64,000 bases of DNA from Phymatolithon calcareum (GCA_977006965.1 OZ345357.1:2232001-2296000); one strand, 5' to 3'. Positions 29,403 to 40,962 are shown, counted from the stretch's first letter. Numbers and translations are program-made. The notes: a model not told the origin generated them from the sequence alone.

Positions 29403-29729
29403 CAAAGCATTGGAAAAAATAATTGCTATTGTAATTATTTAAATTATTGTTCCAATAATTTATTCCTGAGTCTCGCATATTTATTGTATTTATTGAGATC
29501 GTCGTGGTTGCGACAATTATTGTATCGGACTCCTCATTTTTTCGATCCGTTTATTCTATCGCGACAGAAAGTAGCAAGAAGGATCCAATAATTCGGGGAA
29601 TAACCAGTTATTTATACCTCGCTGAACTTGAATACAATAATTTATTGCTTCTGCGTTCAACAATAAATTATTTATTCTCGACACTTTTCGAGAAAAGAAT
29701 AAAAATAAATAAATAATTCCAATGCTTTG
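29403..29729. mobile_element. 327-bp hAT-like MITE
   Basis: The termini CAAAGCATTGGAA (29403-29415) and its exact inverse (29717-29729) are flanked by a perfect 8-bp direct repeat TAGTTGCA (29395-29402 and 29730-29737), the duplication length of hAT transposons. The core is AT-rich with many ATAATT words and no gene. Confidence 0.85.
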
Positions 29730-30121
29730 TAGTTGCATGACAACTGCATATGCTAATCCATGGACAGTTCGTAAGAGATGTCAATGTCGATGTGTCTTAG
29801 ACTATGAGAACAAACTGTAGCCTGTTCAAGGTGAAGATTTTGAATTGTAGTGCTAGTCCACTTTTGGCGTGAACTGGCACCTGGCGTGAGTCAGTGCGTT
29901 CGGTCGATCCCTGGGTCTAAACATGCACAGAATGCAGGTGGTACTGCATCACCGATCACTTCGTGTCTCTGAAGTTAAGGTCAAAGGTCTGTGAGGTTGT
30001 ACAGTATTTTGCATATCCTACACATTCTTGCACAGGTTCCAAAATGGACTGGGAAAGGCTTCTTCAAACACGTAGTGATCAGTTCCAATCGGATGAGTAA
30101 ATGATTCAAAAATGAAAAGTT

Positions 30122-30158
30122 TAAAAATCTATTTTCAAAATTTTCAAAAATAGATTTT
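30122..30158. repeat. AT-rich hairpin
   Basis: AAAAATCTATTTT and its inverse flank a short CAAAATTTTC centre, giving a near-perfect palindrome in noncoding sequence. Confidence 0.6.
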
Positions 30159-30544
30159 TGTCGATTTTTCAGAAATTACTGAAAGGCAATAACTTTACAA
30201 TAAATTATTTATTTTTGATATTCCGAATGGGACACATAGTTTCAAAAAATGGCTCCCTTTTGGGCTGCGCTGGACTCATTTCTGAGCATTTTTTGTGGAC
30301 GCGTGCCGTGATTTGCATCTCGATCCGTCAGTATACTGTACTGTGCATTTAGAGATTTAACGGCATAGACCGAACAGCACGATAGGATTTTGTCCGTGCG
30401 CACTGGAATACTGTATTTGTGTCGGCTCCATTATCCATATACTGCCAAGTCTTCTCTAGATAAGGCACTTGCCGTCTGTAATTATGTTGGCGAAGCGTCT
30501 TTATAACCAGCGTTAGTTACTGTAGTTTTTTCATTCATTCATTT

Positions 30545-30960
30545 TGCCTTTTTCCCTAATGGGGCTAGCAGTGCTTCGAGGATCTAAGTTTTTTCCATTC
30601 TATCCTATCGTTAGCGAGTTTGACTGTGGCTTTCACGTCTCGTCCAGGTACGTCACCAAAGAGTGATTCTGGCGTTGGTCTGACGCATTGTAGCAGCACC
30701 TGGCAGACCAGGCGGCGCTCGTCCATTCTAAGAATATGTCCAAGCCAGTTCCATCGTAGGTCTCTGGTCCGCATCACTACGTCGATAGTGGGTGACCTGG
30801 CTTCGTCGGCTATTGGTCTCTCCGTTATTCTCGATAGCATCTTAGCAGCTGTTCGCGAGTGCCTTCTCCGCCTCCTGCTCGCCCCTTTCGGGAGGGTCCC
30901 TTCGCAGCAACCGAAAAGATCCTGTGCCGCGCGCGGGTGCGTGCATTACAAGACAGGAAA
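30545..30960 (-). pseudogene. Non-LTR retrotransposon reverse transcriptase C-terminal fragment (copy 2)
   Basis: The minus strand encodes about 92 residues including LRWNWLGHILRMDERRLV, the typical C-terminal phrase of LINE polyproteins (LRWLGHVxRM), then CQVLLQCVRPTPESLFGDVP and DRIEWKKLRSSK. The same phrase recurs at 43800-43965 on the plus strand. The upstream part breaks into other frames, so this is a 5'-truncated copy as left by target-primed reverse transcription. Confidence 0.8.
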
Positions 30961-31347
30961 AACTTTACTGTAGTTCCCGCCTCTATCCCTCACGCCAGGG
31001 GCCCAGGTATTGCTGTACCATAAAACCACAATTATCATGATGATAAGATTCTCCTATGATACAGTACGATGATTGTGTTTAGAAGAACAAAGGACTAGTC
31101 TTTATGCATGTACAAAAACGTGGAGCGGTTACTTCGCAATTCTTGGGAGTGATTTATCACGATCCGATTTCAATCGAAACGATATAACAAAAGTTGCAGC
31201 TGCATTTTTGCACTTGATAGATCGATCAATCGATCGATCTGGCAATGGAAACTACAGTCTCTCCACTATCCGCGAGAAATGTCACTTTTTTACGCACTAC
31301 TGAAGCGAAGTCCGATGAGGAAACGGTGCATATATTATTCGCACACG

Positions 31348-31412
31348 ATTCTCCGCTCTGCGGGCGGATTGTCCAACATCATGTTGGACAATCCGCCCGC
31401 AGAGCGGAGAAT
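31348..31412. repeat. 65-bp perfect palindrome
   Basis: Two 32-base arms (31348-31379 and 31381-31412) are exact inverse complements around a single central C at 31380. The arm core is GC-rich (CCGCTCTGCGGGCGG). No mismatch was seen. It lies between genes. Confidence 0.9.
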
Positions 31413-32259
31413 GTGATGATCACACTACTGTAGCATCGTTTCGAAAAATCTGCGTTCACGGCACACGTGTTCCTTCGTTTATATTACGTAAAGTTTCTCC
31501 TATCGTCAACATCCGCAGATGTTATTGTACGTTAGACCGCTTTTCGCATAGATCCCTGTAATATAACTGAAGTGCGCACTTCAGACGGGTTGAGCGCGTG
31601 CTCAACCTCGACCCTCTATCACCGCAGTGCAGTACATTTGATCTCTCAACCCAAATAACCGTGCAGCTGCAGCCAGCAATGACACTTAAAAAACCAAAAT
31701 AAATATCCACAAAATCTGTAGACAAATTTGTCTGTGCTTCCTTCCGCATCAAGTGCTACACAACTCATGGGCCACGGAGGGCGGTATGATATCCGAAATT
31801 CTCTTTGTAAAACTTCCCGAAATTTCAATCTCAATCCCGCTCGCGCATCCGCCGAAAAAATTGACCTGAAATCAAAAATTTGGCTGATATTTTCATTTTT
31901 CCCAACGCGCCAAATCGGCCAGATCGCTGATTCAACCTTTTATATGAGACACTCCTTACAAAATTCGAAAAATTCCGTCTTGGACCTCACGCACGTGTCG
32001 GGCCCGTTCCGTGTGCCCCACGGCCCACTTCGCTCACGAAGATAGCGCACAACACGTGCAGCTACACTCGCTCCTGTGTCGAAAAGACGCGACACTCCCG
32101 CCCGCCCTATCTCACCGTCCCAACGCGACAACCCTTCTCTAACCACCTGTCTATCCGTGCGCCACCAAACTTCCCAACGGACCGTACAATTCGCCCACGT
32201 AACCTCCCACTCCCTGTTGCACCGCTCCCACCCCGCGTGCCGTATCACAGAACCGCATC

Positions 32260-33438
32260 ATGGGACCGGCCGCTGTGCACGTCCGTCATCGAGGAGTTAC
32301 TCGCCGTTTCCGCCCGGGTGGCAGTTTACTCGTGCTTCGGCGGAGCGTTGCCCGCGCTTTCACACTTCCGGAACCGCTTCCGACACTTGTGTTCGAAACC
32401 GTGAACGGCGATCGAGCCGCCGTTGATACAGACCTTGCCCTCACTATTGCTACTGCCGCTCCGCCGACGGCTGGTACCATCATCGTCGCACCTGCGGGTG
32501 CTAACGTCCCCTTGTCTGTCTCCGAGTGTATTCATACCGTGTTTTCCGCTATGGTCGATACGGCCGCTCGCGGCGAGGTTGCCGCTGCCATTCTTGCTAT
32601 GTCTGCAGCATCTAGTGACGATGACGGACCGTCCCGTCCTTCCTCTCCAATCTCTAATCGTACCCCCATGGCCGTTTCCCCGGTCACTGTCCGCCCATCT
32701 TCACCGCATCATCGATCCCCTCGTGCTGTTTCCCCACGTCCCTATTCTCCGCCTCTTTCGTCGCGTCCTCTCTCTCCAATAACGAGTCCGTCAAGGGCAC
32801 CTTCAACTCCTCCTTCGCCACAACCTCACGAGAACGGCACCGCATCCACCCCGTCCGCTCAGGATATCCCCCCGCTAACCGCCGAGGCGTGCTTTTGTAC
32901 GCATTATGGCATAGCGTGCGGTCAATGCAATTCCGCAGCAATTCAGGGCACGCGTTATAGATGTACGTCATGCGCGGACGTGAATCTATGCGAAGTTTGT
33001 CGTCGGTCGGGTGCACATTGCGCGGATAGACATTCATATACGGTTTACGATCATCCGTGGGAGGCAAGTGAGGAGTATTTGGGACATGCTGCAGACGCTT
33101 TCAGAGCGCCTCCAGCACCGCTTGCGCTTGGTGACCGCGGTCCGCGTGTTATGCATTTGCATTTTGTGCTTTACACTTTGGGTTATCTGTTCTTGTTTGC
33201 ACCTGGATTCAATGTCGACAGTTTCACCACTGCGACACGCGACGCTGTGGAACGCTTCCAGATCGATTATGCTGCGCATTGGGATATCCCTGTTGAACAG
33301 AGTCGGGGCGCGTATTCTGCGCGGACGCGCGCCTCCATTTTATCTCGGTTTGAGGATTTGATGAGAATGCAAACTAATTGTAGGGCGGAGGCTGCGGCAT
33401 CTGCTGGTCCTAGGATCCGCAGTGCTTTGGCGGCGTAA
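32260..33438 (+). CDS. PB1-like / ZZ zinc finger / peptidoglycan-binding-like fusion protein
   Basis: Intronless, 392 residues from ATG 32260. The N-terminus (VHVRHRGVTRRFRPGG, then TLVFETVNGDRAAVDTD) resembles a PB1 ubiquitin-like domain. A Ser/Pro-rich disordered middle (about 120-200) follows. Around residues 207-265 is a ZZ-type zinc finger with ordered Cys pairs (CGQCNSAA...GTRYRCTSCADVNLCEVCRR...H..H). The C-terminal ~100 residues (LALGDRGPRVMHLHFVLYTLGY then TRDAVERFQIDYA) match the peptidoglycan-binding-like fold usually found in bacterial wall enzymes and some plastid proteins. PB1 plus ZZ is the N-terminal architecture of p62/NBR1 autophagy receptors, but no UBA or LIR is obvious. 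Role unknown; domain calls for ZZ and PG-binding-like are good, PB1 moderate. Confidence 0.8.
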   Translation: MGPAAVHVRHRGVTRRFRPGGSLLVLRRSVARAFTLPEPLPTLVFETVNGDRAAVDTDLALTIATAAPPTAGTIIVAPAGANVPLSVSECIHTVFSAMVDTAARGEVAAAILAMSAASSDDDGPSRPSSPISNRTPMAVSPVTVRPSSPHHRSPRAVSPRPYSPPLSSRPLSPITSPSRAPSTPPSPQPHENGTASTPSAQDIPPLTAEACFCTHYGIACGQCNSAAIQGTRYRCTSCADVNLCEVCRRSGAHCADRHSYTVYDHPWEASEEYLGHAADAFRAPPAPLALGDRGPRVMHLHFVLYTLGYLFLFAPGFNVDSFTTATRDAVERFQIDYAAHWDIPVEQSRGAYSARTRASILSRFEDLMRMQTNCRAEAAASAGPRIRSALAA

Positions 33439-33922
33439 CGGCGAGTGAGTCGTTTGGTTCTTAGTAGGGTTTCAGCTCTTTGTGGAGGTTTTCTTCATGC
33501 GTGTCTCTTGTGACATTTGTGCATTATACTACCGCTTCCAATATCTTCTGGACTAGTCTTGGGCATCACACGGCCTCTTTCCAATTCTACAACGATCCTC
33601 TTTGTTTACCTCACAATGGGAGTTAAGGTCTTGCTGATTTTGCTGCCCGTTCGAGTTCAGGATGATGTGAACAGTTCAAATGTGTGCTTATGGTAAAGTA
33701 AACAATGGAGAAGTCTCCCAAGAGGAGCATGCAAAAATGTAAGTGTATTTGAGAGAACCGACTTTGCACAGTTATTCAATGCATCGTCAGAGACATACAG
33801 TAGTTCACAGTTAGTAATATACAAGTAAAGCTATTGCATTGCAATAGAATCAAAAGACCAAGCAACGGAAAAATAAGGTATTCTTGGAGGGCCTTGTGAA
33901 GTTGGGTGCCGAGAAAGTACGC
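33439..33922. other. Convergent intergenic region
   Basis: 3' flanks of two converging genes. One TACAGTA 7-mer near 33796. Nothing else recognised. Confidence 0.4.
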
Positions 33923-34909
33923 TCAAGAACTTGGCAGACTGATACATCTCTCCACGTAGTCCAAGGTGAGCATGTTCATTAGCAACTCGTCCTCACTTCC
34001 TGTGCTGTTGATGCTGGATGAAGAATCTGTGCTTGACATGTCACCAGCACCGGCGCTGACGCCACCCAATCGATTGCGGAACGCACGGAATGCATTTGAC
34101 GTATCCTCGACCATCTTCTCTTGAGTCGATATAAATTTAAACAGCATCTCTTTGCTTGCCGGATGCAATAGCTTGTCACGGGAAAGCGCCAAAATAGCTA
34201 CACATGCAATGGTGGACGGATAAAACTGCAGCGACTCTTCCCCTGTGAAAATGAATAATATAACCAGAGTTAGAATGTAAACATTCGAGAGAGGATAATT
34301 ACAAGAATCAACTTTGCACGTACAAGCAATCAAGCTTTCCAAATAGTTAACGGCGGTCAGCCGTGCGTCTTCACCAATCCAAAACTTATCCAGAAGCTTC
34401 GTGATGAAGGTAAATGGCGTCGGGATCGCAAGCCTCCATTCCAGCTTCTCAATTGCATACATTTCGACATCCTTGTTCATGACTGATTCTTCAGTCTCAA
34501 TAAAATCCATGCCATCCCCACCAACTTCACGAAATTTCCTAGCGAGATGCAAACAAGCCGATGCAAGCACCTGCATATTCCCAATCTTGACTGCTTCACG
34601 GGCCACAATGGTGTCAAGATAGCAAACGGCAAGCCCGACGGTCGCGCTAGCGATTTCGATCTGTCTACCCTCTGCAAACATCCACCGAACCACCATAGCA
34701 CGACCATGCGAGCCGTAGGCCGTGCGGGCGCGACGCGTACCAACATCCGCGCGCACACGCTTCTCACGAGCAAGCTCCACCTCTAGCCGTGCGGCCTCGA
34801 GTGCGAGCATCTGGCGGCGTGCACGAGCGCGTGCGAAATCCTGAATGCGCCACTTCATTCCCGAAGGGTTGGCCGGATTGTGCGCATTCTCCTTTCGCCG
34901 TTTTCGCAT
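33923..34909 (-). CDS. Cyclin N-terminal-domain protein, probably two exons
   Basis: ATG at 34909. The cyclin box is recognisable: WMFAEGRQIEIASATVGLAV, LDTIVAREAVKIGNMQVLAS, ACLHLARKFREV, then KDVEMYAIEKLEWRLAIPTPFTFI and YPSTIACVAILALS. The pattern MYAIEKLEWRL...TPFTFI resembles A/B/D cyclins that activate CDKs; the class is not resolved. The open frame contains a segment (TCKVDSCNYPLSNVYILTLVILFIFTG) out of place inside the second cyclin fold. It corresponds exactly to an 81-nt GTACGT...TTTTCACAG intron (34243-34323) with a CTAAC branch-like site. Splicing gives 301 residues, retention 328, both in frame. The C-terminal ~60 residues are Ser-rich and acidic, possibly a degradation or phosphorylation region. 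Confidence 0.82.
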   Translation of the reverse strand: MRKRRKENAHNPANPSGMKWRIQDFARARARRQMLALEAARLEVELAREKRVRADVGTRRARTAYGSHGRAMVVRWMFAEGRQIEIASATVGLAVCYLDTIVAREAVKIGNMQVLASACLHLARKFREVGGDGMDFIETEESVMNKDVEMYAIEKLEWRLAIPTPFTFITKLLDKFWIGEDARLTAVNYLESLIACTCKVDSCNYPLSNVYILTLVILFIFTGEESLQFYPSTIACVAILALSRDKLLHPASKEMLFKFISTQEKMVEDTSNAFRAFRNRLGGVSAGAGDMSSTDSSSSINSTGSEDELLMNMLTLDYVERCISLPSS

Positions 34910-35643
34910 CGCGAAGGGGATATCGCTGCTGCGCGCGAATCACTCTCGCGAGGCAAACGACGGTGAAACGAAAGGAATCTGTTATCCATCGGGCGTCGTC
35001 CAATGTTGCAATAAAAAATTCTTATTTTTGGCTTCGACCTCATAACAAAAATGCAAATTTGATCCGTGGGCAGTGCCCAATGAGCTCTTGCCTCCACCGC
35101 ACATGAAACGCGGAACGTCGGAACACTGGCCCATTGCGCTTCGGCGCGCCGACGACTGGTAACGCCACAAGCTCCCATGCGAGGTTCGCCAGGTGGCAAG
35201 AGTCCTCTGGTATGTCGCGAAACACGACCTGGCGCTTCGGAGCAAACGAGACTGCGAACGTCGGTAACCACACCGTGCGGATGGCCGCGTAGTGCGGCCG
35301 ACCTATAACGTCGGACTGCTTGCCCATAGGGCGCCGGAGCAGAGACGACTTTGGACGTCGTTAACTCCCCCACGCAGATCTCCGCCCAGAAATGGTCGAA
35401 AAATTGTGCGTGTTACTGGGGGCGAAATGATTTTTCCCCTCAACCTCTCTCCCTGAGTTCGGAGGTACGTTTTGACGCTTTTTGATTGTGCGGTTTTTGT
35501 GGAATTGAGCCTTTGGGTTCGGACAGCATTGAGACCTCGTGCCCCATTAGAAGTGCTTCTGCAAACGTCTGCAGATGCGTCTGGAAAACTATTATACAAA
35601 GTCTCTCTCAACCGCACATGCGCATTTATTAGCGCCGCGCATT
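34910..35643. other. Intergenic region, no gene seen
   Basis: About 0.7 kb upstream of the cyclin and downstream of the tocopherol cyclase. The longest open frames lack domains and codon bias. It presumably includes the cyclin promoter. Confidence 0.4.
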
Positions 35644-37050
35644 TCACTTACAAGTCTGCACCTTTGTCCCGTTGAAAAGGTTCACCGTGCCTCGGAGTGG
35701 CTGCGGCAATGCGCGCACCTCAGCGATCCAGGGTGTGTGTTGAGCCCAAGGAGAGCCGCCTGTCTCTACCTGTGCAGTACAACAGGTCTCGCGGTTGAGC
35801 AGCAAATTCCCATTCGGCGCTCGAAGCGTCACGGAAATTGTTCCATGCATTGCATCGCGCACGTTCGGTTTCATACCGACAACTGTGGGACCCAGAACGA
35901 TGATTCCTTTCTCGCCCGTCGTTGCAGACAATGTCGCTTCGTGGCCTGTCCTAGATACCGCACGTGCCTCCCAATGACCCCAAATCACGTTCCACTTGAT
36001 GGTACTGTTCCCTGAAGCATGGTGTAGAGTTTCACACAAGAAAAAGAAACAATAACGCATCTCGCAGTCAGTATGCCGCAAAATTCTTGCTACATTATCC
36101 ATCGCTTTCAGCTACGCTCACTTACAATTACCAAACTCGTAAAGGAGTCCGTTGAGGTGTATAGCAATAATGCCGACCGTTTCCTCCAGACCCAAAACCA
36201 TGCGCTTCGCTCCCACGGCAGTGACTGACAAGTCCTGATTTTCCGGAAATGCGTTTGCCTGCACCCACCACCACTTCTTTGGAAAAGTGGAACCCCAGTT
36301 TTTTTCGGCGTAAACTCGTGCGCCTTCCATTTCATACGTTTTGTCACAGTAACAAATTCTCCCTCCCGTGGCTACCCCATGTGCCATGAGAATTTGATAT
36401 CCGGTGTCGAAAATTGGGAAACGGCTCAACCAAGAGGCAGTAAATCGAGACTTTCGCCCTCGCTCACCCCAAGACAGAACCGGCAAAAACCTGAAGCCCC
36501 ATTCAACAACCCCAGACGATCCCGCGGGAATGCGGCCAGCACATTCCCTTTCTGCCAGTTGGTATCCAGTTGTGACGTGTCGCTTGAACGCTTGTGGGCT
36601 CAGAAATCGCGGTGATTCTGCTGCTGCCGACGCACTTCCCCAGTGGCACATCTTCAACGAATTGGGAGACGCAGAAAAGCCTGAGAGACCGTCCGCAAGC
36701 TCATGTACTCGATTCTTGTCGTCTGGACCTGCAACCTGCACGGTCCCACGTGCTCCGCTTGCGTTTGCCTCCACAGCAAACATAAACGCGAATGATTCAG
36801 ATGTCTTCGGGAGCACTGCACGAAGGTACCACCCCTCGAAGAATGGTTCCTGCGGGCTACGATCGCGGCGAATGAAATATGCGCCAGAATGTCTGGCCTT
36901 GGAAACTGAGGATCGCTTCGTAGTGGAAAGGAGGTGGGCGTACCCGGCGTCCCACTCTGCAGCGGCGGAGGCGCGTGGGGAAAGCAAATGTTTGCATCGC
37001 TTGCTCGATGGCAGAACATTGCAAGACGTCGAAAATGCAGGAAGGGCCAT
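35644..37050 (-). CDS. Tocopherol cyclase (VTE1-type), two exons
   Basis: Exons complement 36126-37050 and 35644-36011; the 114-nt intron (GTAAGT...TTCAG) joins the frame as EFGNW|NSTIKWNVIWGHW, aligning with the plant VTE1 phrase FVPWNGTVSWEV. Product 430 residues. The enzyme closes the chromanol ring in plastids to make tocopherol (vitamin E). The first ~35 residues are Ser/Ala/Arg-rich, like a transit peptide. Core motifs include FFEGWYLRAVLP, FAFMFAVE, FLPVLSWGERGRKSRFTASWLS, FPIFDTGYQILMAHG and AEKNWGSTFPKKWWWVQAN. No frameshift was found. It supports a photosynthetic host. Confidence 0.93.
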
Positions 37051-37836
37051 GGGGATTGAATTTAGCGGCGCGGAATGGTAAAGCTGGATGGGAAGGCCGG
37101 ACAGTAATGGACACCCAATTCTGGGTGCTCGCAGAATCGCGATTCGCGAACTGGCGTGCCTGGAGCTGCATCACGAGACATCCGCTTTGTACTGAGTGGA
37201 CGAGCGCCTTTTAATCGACGGGACATATCATAAAATATATTCATAATTGAAATTATTAAAAGCCGAAATTATATTTTTGAATACATTTCGTGGGCCTGAG
37301 GTATGATGAAAGGAAGGGGCATAACCTCTGTCAAGCGCAGCTACGCATCTCGAAGTTTTATTGGCCAAGACTCCAGCCATTTCCTTATCTCAGCGCATTG
37401 TGGTTCATTTGGCACATACACGTGTGAAAATTGTATGGTAAAATTTGAAAACTTCTATCCAGAGTGGAGCACTCTGCCCTCCGTGGAACGCCCCTCGCAA
37501 AACCGACTAGTTCCGACACGCGTTTGAGTCCTTTTTCTTATCCTTTAATCACCCTTTTGAAACATTCGAATATCATATCCCAAAGGACTACACCGCTGCC
37601 TCATCGTCGCAATACGCGCCCCCCGCCCCGCAAGTACTGCGCAACCTGGCACATCAAGACCCAGATCCTACAACCCGGTGTTTTGGTTCGGGCCCCCGCG
37701 TTCTAAGTTGTTCAGTCCAAAATTGTTCTCTTCGCCCTTCCTCGTTGACATTCAGGCTTTCCACAGGAACAATTCCGGTGCTTGCGAGTGAACGCGAGCG
37801 AGGAAATCCCGTCGTTCTCATCTTGCCGAATGCAAA
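37051..37836. other. Divergent promoter region
   Basis: About 790 bp between the leftward tocopherol cyclase and the rightward RAMA-domain gene, so it should hold both promoters. It contains a short AT-rich stretch (about 37220-37280). No gene or known motif was recognised. Confidence 0.45.
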
Positions 37837-40800
37837 ATGACCGAGGGTGGTGGGTCCGATGACAAAAAGGATGCACCGGTCACCAGCAATCGTAAGTGAA
37901 GCTTCAGAACCATCTCGAACTCCTTGAATTGGCACATTCGGCCTATCGTTCCTTCCGACTGAAACTGACGCAGACCTCCTCTTCACCCTTGTGAATCCAT
38001 TCCTTTCGTTTTTGTCCGTCTCTTGCAAGTCACAGAAGCGGACCATGTAGTCCCCGAAACAATGTTGCGCCTGCAGAGAATGATAAAAGCAGGTGTCCTT
38101 TCTCCTGGAGCAACCATCACCTACACCTGCAAGGCAAACAACAAATCTTGCGAGTTCGCGGCAGAGCTTGCTGCCGACGGTTCACTTATCAATGCGAAGG
38201 AAGTTACTATTTCAGGCAGCGATACTGCACCAGTTTCTGCGCCTTCCGATGCCATGGATTCTAGTCCCGTGAAATCCGTACCGAGTGGCAGCGCCTCGGA
38301 TGCATCCCCTGCAAAGGTCGAAGAGAACGTGTTCTCTTCGCCCACTGCATTTGCGCATGCTATGTACAAACGGATGGCTAGCCGGTTGAACCCGCGCAAC
38401 AAGCGAAGGCCAAGCATAAATGGATGGGTAGACTGCACTGTCAACGGCAAGACCCTCACTGATCTCCGAGGTACAATGCTTCGTGAACGAAAAAGTGCTG
38501 CAGCGGCGTCTTCGAGTGAGACCGATACAGCTTCGAAACCAGCTCAGTCGCATGCCACTTCGTTAGATACTGAGAAGCGGAATGGGGCGCAATCAGGGAA
38601 GGGCGATGTGCCTCCCACGAGCAGCAAGCCCGCACTTGAGAGCCTCAAGGGCAAATCAGAGCCTGAAGTCTCACCTACTGACAAGAAATCTGAGAAATGT
38701 ACTGTTAAATCTGATTCGAAACCGTCTCCCAAAGGCAATGATTCTTCGGAGCCAAAACCGGGTACGGGCGCCCCCACTGCCGAACGTATGCCGGATGTCG
38801 AGTCCCCCGATGTCGACACAACGACTACAGCTGACCCGGCTGTCGGGAAGGAGGCACAACCAACACCATCCAGCCCTTCACCGGACCTCAAACCCTCTGA
38901 CAAGGTTGATGTCGAGATGAACGACGCTGAGGACGACGTTGCCCCGAAAAAGTCGAGTAAGTCAAAGAAGGCGTCTGCAAAGAAGTCAAAAAGCCCCTCA
39001 CCAGTGCCTGAGACCAAGAAGCGCAAGCGCTCTGCCACGCCACCATCCCAATCTAATTCGGGTAGCGCATCCGGCGATCGGCAAACGAAATCGCGAAGCA
39101 GTAAATCGCGTCGCCGTCTTATTCTTGACGGAGGCCCTGGCATATCTACGGAAAACCTCGACCCGGATACTGTGGAGGCCGTTGCTGTTGCAGCTGCCGC
39201 TGAGAAAGAGGAGGCAATCGCAGCGAGACGGACGACGAGGCTTGCAGCTGGAAAAATTGATAAAGTGGACTATAATGCGGCATCCGGAGTGCCGTCAAAA
39301 CCATTCACGAGCGCGGAGCCTGATGAGTCCGACGGAGAATTCATGAGCATTGAACCAGTTGTCGATGAACCGCGTAAGTCCCGACGACGTGATGCAGCTG
39401 AGAGAGACAAGCAGCGAACATCTCGTCGTCAAGCAAGAAAACGTGCAAGCAGGGAGCAGAGCCCTGGACGTAACGGTGGAGAGGGCACCGAGGCTCGTGG
39501 TTCGAAGCGTGGATCTCGGAGCGGATCACGGAATGGGGACAGTGACGGTGCAAAAAGAGGCTCATCTCTCGGAAAGGATGACGTCATTGAGAATGAGAAT
39601 GTCCCAGATAGCGGATCTGGTGGCACGCATTCTGCAGATGAGCTTGATCTAGAGACTAGTTTCTCCGCCGTGAACATGTCTGACAGAGAAGATGAAAAGG
39701 GATGGACGATTTTGACATTATCGGGAATTGCCAATGCTGTCAAAAGAGCTGGAAGCACGTCACCCAGCGCCATTGCCGGCGACATGCGAAAGGAAAAACT
39801 ACTTTCAAATCTCGATTTGACGGAAAGGGATGTGATCGACAAAGTCAATGAAGTCATAGGAGAAATCAAGCGTGTTAATTCTCGCCATGGCGCAAACTCG
39901 GACTATTCGGTTGGAGTGAACGAGGTGCTCTCATTTTTTGCGGCAGACGTTAGTCGATTGGCCAGCGGACACTCCAGACCCGTTTACAACACGCAGCGAC
40001 ACATTGAGCACATTGAGAAACGACGAACAAATATGGAGAAGAAGAAACGCCGAGTGAAGAGGGAATTTGATGAGGCCTTGAACAAACTGGAATCGGAAAT
40101 GGAAGCGAGGCGCAAAGCGGACCTAGATGCTGCATTCGCCACGATGAATCTCAAGGAGCTGGAACGTGAAAGTCACCGTGAAGCCGAAAATAAGGTCAAG
40201 CTGCAGAAGGGGATCAAGTATGTTAAAGCTCAAGAGCGTGATGGCCGGAAGCGTATAGAGCGCACTAAACGGTTGTATTCAAAACTTATCCAAACAGCGA
40301 AGGACAATGACGCACCCAAAGTGGAGCTTCCGACGCCTGCTGATACCACAGGCGGTGCGTCCAGCAGCAAGAAGCCAAGGGCGCGAAAAGCCGACTCTGG
40401 TAATACAGCGGACAGCAATGGGACTATTGGTGAAAGCATCACGTCGGACGATGACCGCATGGTTGTTGATGGGGATGCAGAACAAGCACATCCGTCGCGT
40501 CCTACTGCCGAGGTTGAATCATCACCTCCAGACCCTCGACGTTTGGCCGAATTAGAACGCCTGCGCAGCCTTGTGCGCGATCGTGCACGTGAGGCGGCGG
40601 AGTGTCAGCGCATTTGCGAAACAGAGCACCTCAAGTTCATGGCTCTGCTTGAAGCAAAGAACAAGTTGGACAAAGAGCTTTACATGACTAAGAGCTCTTC
40701 GCATGACTATGGACATCACGGCGGATCATCAGGAATGCCGCCGTCTGGTCCTGTCTCCAAAACGAAAGACTCAGGCAGGCGTGGCGATAAGGGCGGATCA

Positions 40801-40962
40801 TCAAAACACGCTAACGGGAGCTCGAAGGGGAAAGGCGGAACTTCGAAAAGCGGTGCAGCAGCCGGTTCTGGCGTTAAGAACAGTGCAAAAAAGGCGTCGA
40901 GAAAGGACGAAAAGTCCAGGCGGAAAAGTTCGTCAAAACCTACTGCAGCGAGTAACGTTTAA
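37837..40962 (+). CDS. Large RAMA-domain, coiled-coil nuclear protein, two exons
   Basis: Exon 1 37837-37891 starts MTEGGGSDDKKDAPV; a 138-nt GTAAGT intron ends at CAAG 38029; exon 2 is 38030-40962. Total 995 residues. Without splicing, the first ATG would be 38062. The N-terminal ~130 residues fit a RAMA domain: ML..MIKAGVLSPGATITY, EFAAELAADGSLI, FSSPTAFAHAMYKRM, GWVDCTVNGKTLTDLRGT. The central 400 residues are a disordered Ser/Lys/Asp/Pro-rich region with several bipartite NLS-like blocks (KKSSKSKKASAKKSK, ETKKRKR). Residues ~660-780 form a long charged coiled coil (EKRRTNMEKKKRRVKREFDE onward). The C-terminus is Ser/Gly/Lys-rich low complexity. Its likely role is chromatin association; this is inferred from composition and the RAMA domain's occurrence in DNA- or chromatin-linked proteins. 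Confidence 0.8.

Larger units (their letters stand above)
26871..32259. other. 5.4-kb gene-free, repeat-rich zone
   Basis: No intact host gene was found. Separate entries cover two LINE 3' tails in the same orientation, a fold-back, a hAT-like MITE, and two palindromes. TACTGTA/TACAGTA 7-mers are especially frequent between 29300 and 31430. The final ~200 bases are the C-rich leader of the gene at 32260. Confidence 0.55.

Noticed and set aside
34855-35373. 172-codon minus-strand frame between cyclin and tocopherol cyclase
   Set aside because: No domain, Arg/Ser composition typical of antisense GC-rich sequence, and it overlaps the cyclin N-terminus.
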